From Cannabis sativa (lineage: Eukaryota > Streptophyta > Magnoliopsida > Rosales > Cannabaceae), in assembly GCF_029168945.1 (NCBI RefSeq), contig NC_083608.1:20106136-20170135 (forward strand): a stretch of DNA of 64,000 nucleotides, in the 5' to 3' direction. Made by a program: the position numbers and the translations under genes. This document shows, piece by piece, positions 47,985-59,100 of the stretch. The notes below the pieces were generated by a model. The model had not been told where the DNA came from and searched no databases. It saw only the letters and a list, made by a program, of their open reading frames with translations. The first letter of the stretch is position 1. Every line of letters starts with the position of its first letter.

Positions 47985-48430
47985 GCATTTGGTAATACTT
48001 TTATTTTTAATTTTTTAATCGCGGAAATGAAAGTAAAATTTATGTTCTTAATTTTTTTTTTTTTTTTAAAAAATGTATTCTATAATCACTAACTTTCATT
48101 TTTTTTTTTATTTTTATTTTTTGTTTTTATTTAAGATGGGTCTAGGTTCAAGTTTGGGGGGTCGTGTTCCGAGTTCGGGATTGGGTCTAGGGCTGGAGTT
48201 TGGGTCCCATATAGTTCAAGTTGGGTCAGAATTTAAAATATTGATTAAGAAAAAAAATTATTTAAAAAAATTGTGAAAGTGATTTTTTTATTTTGTTTTC
48301 AATTTTTTTTAAAATTTTGATTCTCAATTAAAAAAATTAAAAAGTGAAAACAGTTGTATAAATCATATTTTTAGAAAATATTTTCAAATAAAAAACTGAT
48401 TAAAAAGTATTAAAAAGTATTTTTAGTATT
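47985..48430. mobile_element. Second AT-rich MITE of the GTTTGGTAAT family
   Basis: It starts ATTTGGTAATACTTTT. Like 30040-30487 it has an AT-rich arm, a G-rich GGGTCTAGGTTC block (about 48135-48235), the shared phrase AAAATATTGATTAAGAAAAA and a second AT-rich arm. The right terminus is eroded. It lies in intron 5 of the prenyltransferase pseudogene. Confidence 0.55.
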
Positions 48431-49495
48431 GTAGTTATTAACCTGTATTTAATTATTATTTATTTTAGTATATTAAGATAGCTTCTTCTTCTTAATTTTC
48501 ATACTTCGTTATTTATGGTTTCTAGTGTGTACAAATAGTAATTAACAGTTTATCATCATGTCTTGAAGTTACAGATATCAAATAGTAGCATTTGTCACAA
48601 AATTTGGAGTTAGAAAAATTGTGTTCCATGGCACGTGTCTTCTCCTGCTCATTTATATTGGTTCCATTTTCGTGGCAATTTGTGTTCCTCAGGTGAAGTA
48701 CCTTTCTTACGTCTACTATAATTTGTTTAATAATTAAATAATAATAATAGAATTTATACTTTAAAACGACTCTTTTTTTCTTTAACAATAAATGACTTTT
48801 ATTTATGGTCTTTATATTTTTCTTATACAAACACATTAATTCTCATTTTTGTGAATTAGTCAATCATTAATTTCCTCTCTTCTTTTCTTTTTTTATGAAT
48901 TGTATTTTATTATGTTACACATTTGACTACAGTTTCAAAATATTGTGTGAACTATACCATTTTGTTGATTTTTGTGCAATTTAGTACAATATTTAATTAG
49001 ATATAATATCTTGAATAAGTAATTGTTATTTGAAATAAGCAACAGTTCTAATTTAATTAAAATGGAAAAATACATGAATATCTTATGTTTGGAAAGCAAG
49101 ATTAGATTTGATAGAATTTATAAAATATTGTAATTTATATTTGTTTTTTTGTAAATTACAGAGGATACGAAAATATTATTAATCAAACAACCTAAATACT
49201 ATACCCCTTGATAACTTCTTAACACTGTTAATAAAAAATTGAGATAATAATTTTATCTTTTTTAATATTTATCAACATATTTATCTCCATGGCAATTTAT
49301 TTCTATATATTTATTTTAAATTTACTATATTGGCAAATGATGAACTATAGTTTATTCTTTTATTTTGTTCTTTCATATTTTCAATCCAATCTAAATTCTA
49401 TGTAATTTCACTATCAAAACGTGATATGTAATATGTATCACAAAAAGAAATATGCCCATACTAATTTCTTTACTATATATATAAGGGTGACTATT

Positions 49496-50415
49496 CAATG
49501 GTTACATTTTTATTGTAACGGTTACATTTTTTTTTAACCTGTAATAGCATGTTACTAATAGGTAGACTTTCCTTTTTTAGATTTAATTAATTATAATTAA
49601 CTATTTTTTTAAAATAATTAATTAAATAATAGACATTTCTTTTTTAGAATTATTTAATTATAATTAATTATTTTCTTAAAATAATTAATTAAATATTTAA
49701 CAAGACCTCTTTTAACAATTAATATTTATATTTAAATCCTTACTTGAATTATTTTAATAATTAAGCCATTTAATCATAATATTTACAATAAAATTTATTT
49801 TTTTTTACAAAAATTAAACTTCTTTTGACACAAATTAAAATTCTCTTCTTATAATAAATTTTCAAATAATTAATTATTTTTAAATGATATTTAATTATTT
49901 TGTTACAATTATATGAACTAAGTATGAGGCCTCAAGCTAATCAATCGATAACAAGTGCAGCCATTTTTTTTCTAAAAAATCCTTCAACTTATTTCATTTT
50001 TAAATTTTTAAATATTTAAATAAAAAAATTAAATAATTAAGTGTAATAATTTAAAATTAATATTACAAGTATAATAAAATTTAAATTATGAAATTATATG
50101 TGTATAATTTTAAATTATAAAAAGTTTTGCTATAAAATTTTAAATAATTTAAGTATAAAAAATAAATTGTTAAAAGATCCTTATATAGTAATAAATTGTA
50201 AAAAATTAATTAATAATTATAATTAATTTAATTTTAAAATATAATTAATCTTAATTAAATTTTTATAAGAAAATAAATGATTAGGTCACTTTTAGGTTAC
50301 AAGTTATTTATTATTTATTTTTATTTAATTTTCAAATTAATCATAACCATTTAATATTAATCCAATGGCTTAAAAAAATGTAACCATGATGGTTACAATA
50401 AAAATATAACCATTG
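49496..50415. mobile_element. 920-bp MITE with long inverted ends, in prenyltransferase intron 6
   Basis: The left end CAATGGTTACATTTTTATTG and right end CAATAAAAATATAACCATTG are inverted with one mismatch. The similarity extends inward through GTTACATTTTTTT. The interior is very AT-rich and has no ORF. No clear target duplication was found. Its right end is 35 bp before exon 7. Confidence 0.8.
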
Positions 50416-50921
50416 AAACCTCTTCCATATATATAAATATATATTTACAGGCTTTCAGTTGTAATTTGATGGTTCCTATTCACATTATTTTGGCATTGTG
50501 GTTACTTTTCCAGGTTAGTCCTCCATTATAAATAATGTAATTCTTGAACAATTTTTTTTTTCAATTTCTTCTATTTTTGTTATTATTATTATTTTTTTCT
50601 TCTTCAAATATGTGCTTAATTTCAGGATTGGATATTAGAGCACACAAAGATAAAGGTATGTAAAATCCAGCATATGGATAATGGGAATGCTTAACACTAC
50701 TCAATAACTAAAAAAGTGATATTAATTATCCCAATAACAGAGCATCAGCATCCATAAAATTAAAGGGTTATATTGTGTTTGGTTTTTATTTTCAATTTTT
50801 TAAATAACATTTAAAATTTTCAAAACAAAAATAAGTTAAAAACAAAAGGAAAAAAAAGAGAGAAATAAAAGTTACCAAATGGTTGTCTGTTTCTTTTTTT
50901 TTTTTTTTTTTAAATTATTAC

Positions 50922-51703
50922 TGTTGCCTCTGATTTTGCCCAATATACGTGGACCAACCAGATAAGGACACGTGGATCAAGCAATTTACAATATTTGCTA
51001 AGTCTTTATGCCATAAGGTATCGTCCAGGATGTAGCTCCCGGAGAAGTCATATGGAACTCCATATGCTCCCGGAAGCTCGAGTAACGTTAAGGCATCTCC
51101 GCGAGGTGTCAGTTTTCTCCTGAGCAATCAAGTCGCATTAAATGCCGCATGGGAGGAAGCGTGTTGGGACTGCTACACGCAATAAAGTCTGACGGCACAA
51201 CCTCCAACCAACAGCTGCACAGTAATGATCATTTAAGTCTAGCGACGGCTACACTGTGAAGAGTCACATCAGTCAAAAGGCAATAAGGACATTCCACATA
51301 AAAACCCTACAGCACCTAGGAATTTGACCATGCATTACCTATGGTATATTCATTGGGAATGCCCAACTTTATGGATACTTATAGATACACTTGTAAGGAT
51401 AATTTTGGGGATCACCTCACCAAAAACACTATAAATACCCCCCTCAAAGCTCATTAAAGGGGATCGAGAATCTGGGGGCTGCATATGAGCAAGTAGAGAA
51501 AATACTCACCAAGAACATTCTCTGTATTTATAAGAGTGAAACACTCCCCAAATACATTCTCTGTATTAAAGACATCCATAAATAACAAAGACTCGTGGAC
51601 TAAGGCTCATTAACGCCCCAACCATGTAAAAATCCTTCTCTCAATTTCTTACAGCTCACTAACTTTATAATATTTTATTAGTTGCCGAAAACCTCGGTCA
51701 ACA
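50922..51703 (+). repeat. Left LTR of the Tat element, plus orientation (782 bp)
   Basis: It begins TGTTGCCTCTG and ends CTCGGTCAACA on the plus strand. It contains a TATA box (TATAAATA at 51430) between two GGGGATC repeats (51407 and 51459). For a minus-strand element this LTR should read the other way. Confidence 0.93.
51430..51437 (+). promoter_or_regulatory. TATA box of the left LTR
   Basis: ACTATAAATACCCC fits a plant core promoter. In this inverted LTR it points into the element on the plus strand, the same direction as the antisense gene. It lies within the 52 bp missing from the right LTR. Confidence 0.65.
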
Positions 51704-51748
51704 TTTTACCCCCCAAGCCTTGTTTATTTGAAAAATAAAACAAGGCTT
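51704..51748. other. Polypurine tract and adjoining hairpin
   Basis: On the minus strand GGCTTGGGGGGTAAAA runs directly into the LTR end at 51703, fitting a polypurine primer for plus-strand synthesis. An inverted repeat, AAGCCTTGTTTATT with AATAAAACAAGGCTT (51715-51748), starts inside it and could form a hairpin. Confidence 0.7.
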
Positions 51749-52036
51749 GTTCAAGTACTTCCGGTTGACTACTCGGTTTCTTGGCACGAGCTTTGAGCGC
51801 GTGAGGGTGTATTTAATGATGGCTTTTAATGCAGCGATTCACTTTTTGCAGGGGTCGATTCGTTTTGCGCCCATTGATTGATACGGCGCATTAATGGTGT
51901 CAGACGGATACTCAAACGTTCCCACCGCCTTTATTGCAAATCAATCTGGTCCGTTGATCTTTGAGCATTCGAATCGTGCGCTTCCCCCACTGTTTGATTG
52001 GTAGGTGATGACGCCTGTTCCTCATGCAGCTTTGCC

Positions 52037-52043
52037 TATAAAA
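52037..52043 (+). promoter_or_regulatory. TATA box of the antisense gene
   Basis: CCTATAAAAGCC lies about 200 bp before a clear 5'-UTR donor (GTAAGT at 52242) and about 600 bp before the start codon at 52634. It is a strong plant TATA match in a moderately GC-rich context, and it stands outside the LTR. Confidence 0.65.
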
Positions 52044-52633
52044 GCCACCACCTTTTCTTCATTTCGGTTACTTTCTATTTCTTGCCAACTTTGCTCAAAT
52101 TTCCCAGAGAGAAAATTCTCAGACCCAAAACAACGCCTTTAAACACTTTGCAATTTTCTCCAGTTTCTCTTCGTTTGTTACTATCAGTCCTTCTTGTCTC
52201 TATTCGATTCACATCAGGACCCCCAGTTTCAACACTTCATCGTAAGTTCTTTGCAACCTTTGCTTTATTATTGAATGGCATGCTGTTACTTATCTGTTTG
52301 TTCTTTTCTGGGTTTGCATTCGAAGTTTCTGGGCATGCAAGTGTTTAAGTCCTTCATATAATCGGTTTGAGTTTACTGCTCTAGTGATAGGATTACTGTT
52401 GTCACGCGTCTGTTGTTGTTTTCTCTTCTTTTTCTTTAGCGTGTAAGGCCGTCTTCTGTAAATTTATTGCACCCGACTCTTGTCCAGGGAATCCTCCTAG
52501 GGTTTCCTCCATGACAGGTGTCCGGAGGGGGCCTCTTTCCAGCGGTTAGGGGACCCCCATTCCCTTTTTCTTGATTTGGGGTTTGGTATGGGGCCTAACT
52601 GCTGGAATCTTACTCTTTTTACAGAATCGAAAA

Positions 52634-55600
52634 ATGTCTGCTTCTGGATCAAAATCATCGAAGAAGAGCGGCAAGCGCCTAGCTACCGTCGAGGAGGTCT
52701 CCCTGGGTCCCGTTGCCCAGGAGGGGTACAAGTCTTGGGCGACCGGATGGAAGGCGGCCGAGCTTCACTCCACTCTGACCTGTCCCCATCAGTTGGAGAA
52801 CATCGTGGAGGTAGTTGGAATCAAGCCTTCCACATCAAAGACCTACCATCGGCCACCTCGCGACGCGGAGACGCCCAATCACAATTACGGCGGCTTCGGG
52901 GCCTGGAGCCAGACGCATCTGATGGCTGGGGCCATGCTTCCTCTTCAAGATTATTTTGTTAATTTTTTAGTTTTTGTCGGCCTTGCGCCATACCAACTTA
53001 TTCCCCAAGCATACCGCCTGCTTTCAAGCTTATTTATTTTTTATTCTGCCCGGGGATGGGGATCTCCCCGCCCGGTGAAAATATTGTATTTTTACAAACT
53101 TGTTTCCATCCCCAAGAAGGGGGACAAACTTAAGGATGATTTTTACGGGTTCCAGGTCCACCATGCTAATGAAGGAGTGGTCCCGTATAATAGGCAAACT
53201 CACGTTAAGGAGTATCGCCATCGTTTTTTCTTCTCCTCCGGGTTCCGGGCAGTGGACCATCCGGATCTCCTTACTGAGTGGGTCAGGATTCCTCCCTATG
53301 AACGGACTGCACCTACTCAGGTCTTTCTTCGGAGAGCCCAGGCCTTTGCCTCTTACGACCGGGCTGATCTTGACGTCGGGGGCCTGGTCACTACGGAGAA
53401 TTGCAGGAAGGCAAAACTCATCCTTCCGCACCAATCCGTGGAGGACTCTAACCTTTCCCGGGTTATCTGTCTCAACGTGAGGGCACCGGTCGCGGAGAAG
53501 ACCTTCCGGGACGAGATCATTGTCACTGCAGAGAAGAAGTACCAGGAGTATCTCTACCGGAAGGCTCAGGAGAAGGCGTACTCTAAGGCCCAGGCGGCTT
53601 CCGGGAGGTCACTTCGCGTGGGGAGCCCGGTTGAGAGAAGAAGCCAGGCGATCGCCGGGAAGCCCCTTCATATTGGGGACTCGGCGGAGAGAAGGGCTCC
53701 CAGGCCGCAGCCTTCGGCTCAGGAGCCGAACACTGGGGCTCCTGGTGCCAGCACTTCCGGCGCCGGCGGTAAGTGTCCTTTAGTAGTTCATTATGTCCCT
53801 TCTGTTGGCGAGTATGCCAGTCTTAGGCCCGTAGGGTTCGACGAGTGTCTTTATAGGTTTAGGATGCCCTCGACCCGGTGGGGAGACCATTTGAAGGAAT
53901 TTTATTTTTCAAACTTAGGAGATTTCCTAGGTCGGTCCCGGATGGGTTCTGGTCCTCCAGAGCCAGTTCCCTTAGGCCCTTCAGCTTACATTACATCCAG
54001 CTGGTTCCGGCCTTCAGACAGCTATCTCGGAGATGATGCTGCCAGCATCAAAATTCGCAACTTTGCTAGGGCCGAATTAGAGAGTCAGGGTAGGACTAGC
54101 TTGCTTGTCATATCTTGTGTTGGTGGTTTCCCACGGATGTTCTAACACTTGCTTTCTTTTGTTGTAGCAGGTGCTTCTATGGACGCCATTATGGCCAAAC
54201 TTGCCGGGGTTCACACTCCTGAGGCTCCTCCTCCCTTTACTTCTTCCCCGATGGCCCCTGCTTTAAAGATTTCTTCCAGTACTCCTCCAGACACTATTGA
54301 TTTAGTGGATGACGAGGAGGTGCTGCCGGGAGAAGGTCAAGAAAAGCAATGGGACTTTTCTGAGGAAGTTGAAGAAGGTGCAGGAGGGCTCCGGGCTCTT
54401 CCTGAGGAAGCTGAAGAAGGTGAAAAAGAGCAAGAAATTGCTCTGATTCACAAACGTAAAGGCAAAATGATTGCCCAGGAGGAGCCTAAGCGGCCTCGGA
54501 GGGCTGATACTCCGGCCCACGGTCTTGATGGTGGGGTCTCTCCCATGGAAGAACATACTGCCCCTCCCAACATTGTGCTGACTCCGGTTCCTGGAGATGA
54601 GGCGAGACAAGAGCTCCGGATAGCTAAACACAACTACGCCATGGATGAATACTCCCGGGGGTATGCTGAGGTGGAAGCCCTTAGTAGGGTTTTGCGGGTT
54701 GAGATGCAAAACACCATCAACAACCCAGAATACCAGAATCCGTGGGACCTGAATTTGGACCCCCTGTCGGACTGGTTCGGTCGCTTCCTTGGGCCCACCT
54801 TAGCTCCCTTTGCTACGGAGATGACTGGCGAGTTTGCGTCTCAGCTTACCCGGTGCGCACCTAAGCGGTTCGCTGCTTGTGCATCCTTGAACTCCATCTT
54901 CCAAGTCCAGGATCTCAGCCACTCCCTCACTGTGGTAAGTGTTTTGTAATTTGCTTTTCCCCTTATTATTTTCTTCTTCTTTTTTTTTTGGAGATTCTTT
55001 CTTATACTTGTATTGTTTTTTAGCTTGCTGCTGAAGCCGGCCGTCTCTCCAAGAACATAATCAACCATGGCTTCGTCCTGTCTGATTTTGGGGACATGGT
55101 CGAAGTCAGGAAGATTCTTCAGGATCTTACTGCTGAGAGGCGGCTTTACCAAGAGGCTGCTGAGCGCCGGGAGGCCGCTGCCAAAGCTAATGAGGAAGAG
55201 GCTAAGCAGAGGGAAGCCCAGGCGGAGGCGATGATCCGGGAGGAGGCCTTGCGGAGAGACAGGCTGGAGGCCAGGCACCAAGAGGAGCTGAGGGCGAAAG
55301 GCGAGGCCACTGCAAAGGCCAGGCGGGAGCTTCGGGAGGCCAGGGAAGCCTTGGACGAGATGGTTGCCAAGGTGAGATCCTTAGAGGAAACTCACCAGGC
55401 AAACTTAGAATCCAGGGCCACTCTGGCTGCGGAGCTGAAGGAGCTCAGGGACTTCAAGGAGCAAGCCTCAAAGAAGGCAAAAAGGGCTGAGCTTCTTTCT
55501 CCCGTTTCCTGCAGCCGGTGCACTAAGCGCTTTGACGATGGCATCTTCATGGCTTGGTCTACCAATGATCAGAATATCAAGCTTACCTTCTACCCCAAAC

Positions 55601-55698
55601 CTGAGGAGATGATCGCCAAATTTCGGGAGAAGAAGAAAAAGCTTGATGCCATGGTGGAGGCACGCATCGGACCTCGTCTCCCTCCGCGCATTGATTAG
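52634..55698 (+). CDS. Antisense gene inside the Tat element (964 aa, coiled coil, gypsy-type transposon domain)
   Basis: Three coding exons (52634-54089, 54171-54934, 55024-55698) join in phase to 2,895 nt. A further intron (52242-52624) lies in the leader, so translation starts at MSASGSKSSKKSGKR. Residues about 95-235 (GAMLPLQDYFVNFLVFVGLA, then PYQLIPQAYRLLSSLFIFY) resemble the 'putative gypsy type transposon' domain seen in extra ORFs of Tat elements. The middle is acidic, Pro/Glu-rich and low in complexity. Residues about 760-900 form a long Ala/Glu/Arg coiled coil. The gene is antisense to gag-pol and converges on it, 485 bp away. Its function is unknown; a gag-like or RNA-binding role has been guessed for relatives. 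I found no stop within the exons. Confidence 0.78.
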
Positions 55699-56182
55699 GC
55701 CGCTCGAGATTAACCCAGTACAACCAGGATTTCACCCACTTTTTTTTTATGTATATATTTGTTTATATACAGCTATTTTGAGACAATATTTATATAGCTG
55801 TTTTTATTTAGAGGGGAGACAATTTCTAAGTCCTGTTCCCGGGCCATTTGTATATATTTTGACCTGCCCTTTAGGGCTAGGATATTTATACGTGATCTTT
55901 TTTGATGCACATATTTCTCTTTTTGACCTGTCCTTTGGATCAGGATTTTTATACTTATGCTTTTTTTTTTTTCTATTTTTGTGCATACTCTTTTTGACTT
56001 TCCCTTTGGGTCAGGATATTTTACTTAGTTTGTTTTCTGTCTGTCCGTGCGGTATACCCTAGTACCCCCCTGAGTGGCATAGAAATTTTGTTTTTAAGGC
56101 ACTCAGTTTTATTCAACATGTGGAAGATGTATACATTTAGACGGTACAAACTCTTTAAACAAAGTCTAAGTTACATTTTTGG
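55699..56182. other. Convergent 3' region between antisense gene and gag-pol
   Basis: T-rich on the plus strand, with a thrice-repeated phrase of the type TTTTGACCTGCCCTTTAGG..CAGGATATTT (about 55856, 55922, 55995). It probably holds both 3' UTRs or termination signals. No coding region. Confidence 0.6.
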
Positions 56183-59100
56183 CTATTGGTAATATTTTCT
56201 GAGGTGATCGGCATTCCAGGCTCTTGGCACAATGGTTCCATCCATTCTTTTTAGCTTGTAAGTGCCTGAGCTGATTTCGTCCTCGATTTCATATGGTCCT
56301 TCCCAATTTGGCCCAAGTACCACCACTCCGGGTTCCTGGGTGGCGGGGAAGACTCTTCTTAAGACCATATCCCCAATAGCAAATTTTCTGTTTTTAACTT
56401 TAGAGTTAAAATACTTGGTCACCTTCTTTTGATAAGCTGCCATCCGTATTTGAGACTCGTCCCAGAGTTCTTCAACTTGATCCAAGGCTTCTTGAAGCAA
56501 AGCCTGATTCGTGGCTGGATCGTAAGTCGTTCTCCTGTGGGACGGGAATAACGTTTCTACCGGGACCATCGCTTCACAACCGTATGCCATTGAAAAAGGC
56601 GAGTGACCGGTCGTGGTTCTGGGGGTCGTTCGGTAGGCCCATAACACTTCAGGCAACTCTTTAGGCCAATTGTTTTTGCAGGCCAGCAGCTTTTTCTTCA
56701 AGGTGACCTTTAGGATTTTGTTGACTGCTTCCGCTTGACCGTTTGTTTGAGGTCTGGCCACCGCGGAGAAGCTTTTCACTACTCCGTGTTGGTTGCAGAA
56801 GTCAGTAAATTCCTCGCAATCGAATTGCTTTCCATTGTCAGAGACTATTTTGTGAGGCAAGCCATATCGACACACTATGTTTTTGATAACAAAGTCCAGT
56901 GCTTTTTTAGCAGTTATGGTCTTCATGGGCTCAGCCTCCGTCCATTTGGTGAAGTAGTCTACTGCTACTATTGCATACTTTACTCCTCCTTTTCCTGTTG
57001 GCAGGGACCCAATAAGATCTATTCCCCATACCGCGAAGGGCCAGGGACTAGTCATCAGGGTGATTTCATTTGGAGGAGCTCTCGGTATGTTCGCGAACCT
57101 TTGACACGAATCACACTTTTGGACGTAGTCTATGCAATCTTTTTTCATTGTTGGCCAGAAGTACCCCTGTCTCAATATTTTCTTTGAGAGACTGGGTCCT
57201 CCCGTATGATCTCCACAGAACCCTTCGTGGACCTCTAGCATGATTTGTCTAGCTTCAGGATCCGATACACACCTTAAATAAGGCATGCTGAGTCCTCTTC
57301 GGTAGAGAATTTGATCCATCATTACATAACGATGAGCCTGATACTGAATCTTCTGAGACAGTGCCCTTTCTTGGGGCAACTCACCTTTTGTTATGTATTT
57401 TATGATGGGGACCATCCAGCTGGGTTCTTGCCCAACCGTTATTGTGGTCTCTTTTATTTTGATGCTTGGCTCTGCCAAGCATTCCACTGGTACTACCCCC
57501 AACTCTTCGATTTCGCTATTTGAGGCTAACTTAGCCAGACAGTCCGCGTGAGCGTTCTTTTCCCTGGGGATTCTTTCTAATTTGTAGTCCGTGAACTCGT
57601 GGAGTAACTCCCGAACTATTGTTACGTACGCGGACATTCGCTCGCCCCGTGTTTGGTATTCTCCCGATATCTGGTTTACGACCAGTTGGGAATCACTGTA
57701 GACTTCCACTCTTTTGGCTCCTACAGCTTTTGCTAATTTCAGCCCTGCTATTAGGGCTTCATATTCGGCCTCATTGTTTGAAGCTGCGAAGTTGAACCGT
57801 AGGGCCGCTTGGAGCCGCAGTCCGGTTGGTACCAGCATATTTGCGGTCGCCTCGGCTTCGTTGCATTCAGTAATGAAGTCTGCCAAGGCTTGGCCTTTTA
57901 TAGAAATTCAGGGTATGTAGTGCAAGTCAAATTGACTTAGCTCCATCGCCCACTTGAGGAGCCTTCCGGATGCTTCAGGTTTTTGTAGGACTTGCCGGAG
58001 TGGGTGGTTGGTCAGTATCTTGATCGAATGTGCTTGGAAATATGGCCTCAATTTCCTTGATGCCATCAGGAGGCAAAAAACCAGCTTTTCAATGATTGGG
58101 TATCTTGCTTCGGCTCCTATCATGCGCTTACTGACATAGTACACAGGATGCTGAGTTTTCTCTTCTTCCCGGACTAGGGCAGCACTGACCGCGTGTTCAG
58201 AGACAACCAAATATAGAAATAGGTCTTCTCCAAGAACGGGTTTTGATAGGATGGGAGGCTTGGCCATGTGCTCTTTTAGTTTTTTGAATGCCTCCTCGAA
58301 CTCGTCCGACCATTCAAACTTTTGACACTTCTTCAATATGTTGAAGAAGGGTATGCACTTGTCCATGGACCGTGAGATGAAGCGGCTTAAGGCAGCTACC
58401 TTTCCAGTCAGGCTCTGGACATCTTTATGCTTTTTGGGGGATGGCATGCTCAGGAGGGCCTGGATTTTATTCGGATTTGCCTCAATCCCCCTTTGACTGA
58501 CGATGAAGCCCAGAAACTTTCCTGACTTGACCCCAAAGGTGCATTTCTTTGGGTTGAGCTTCATGCCGTATCTCCGGACCACTTCGAAGCATTCCTCTAA
58601 GTCGCTTGCATGATTGTTGCATGCTTTGGACTTGACGAGCATGTCGTCTACATAAACCTCCATATTTCGCCCCAGGAGGCCTTTGAACATCCGATTGACC
58701 ATTCTCTGGTAGGTTGCTCCGGCGTTTTTCAGTCCGAAGGGCATGACTAAGTAACAGTATACCCCGCTATCGGTCCTGAAGCTAGTGCACTCGTGGTCTG
58801 CCGTATGCATCTTTATTTGATTGTACCCAGCATAGGCGTCCATGAAGGATAGTAGTTTGAACCCAGAAGTGGCGTCTACCATCTGGTCGATCCTGGGCAG
58901 CGGGAAGCAGTCCTTCGGACAAGCTTTGTTTAGATCAGTGAAATTTATACAAACTCGCCAAGTTCCTTTCGGCTTGGGCACCAGGACTGGATTGGCTAGC
59001 CACTCCGGATAGTATACGTCGCGGATCATGCCGTTAGTCAAAAGTTTGTCCACCTCTTTCTCCAGAGCCTCGGCTTTCACCGAGTCAAGCGGGCGTCGCT

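Noticed and set aside
48073..48276. A 67-codon frame rich in Phe and Gly
   Set aside because: It runs through T runs and the G-rich array of a MITE; low-complexity chance frame.
50922..55698. The left LTR plus antisense gene as a separate plus-strand element joined to a minus-strand one
   Set aside because: The perfect ATTAC duplication at the two outer ends, the polypurine tract at the left LTR, and the known place of antisense ORFs in Tat elements favour one insertion. No primer-binding site follows the left LTR.
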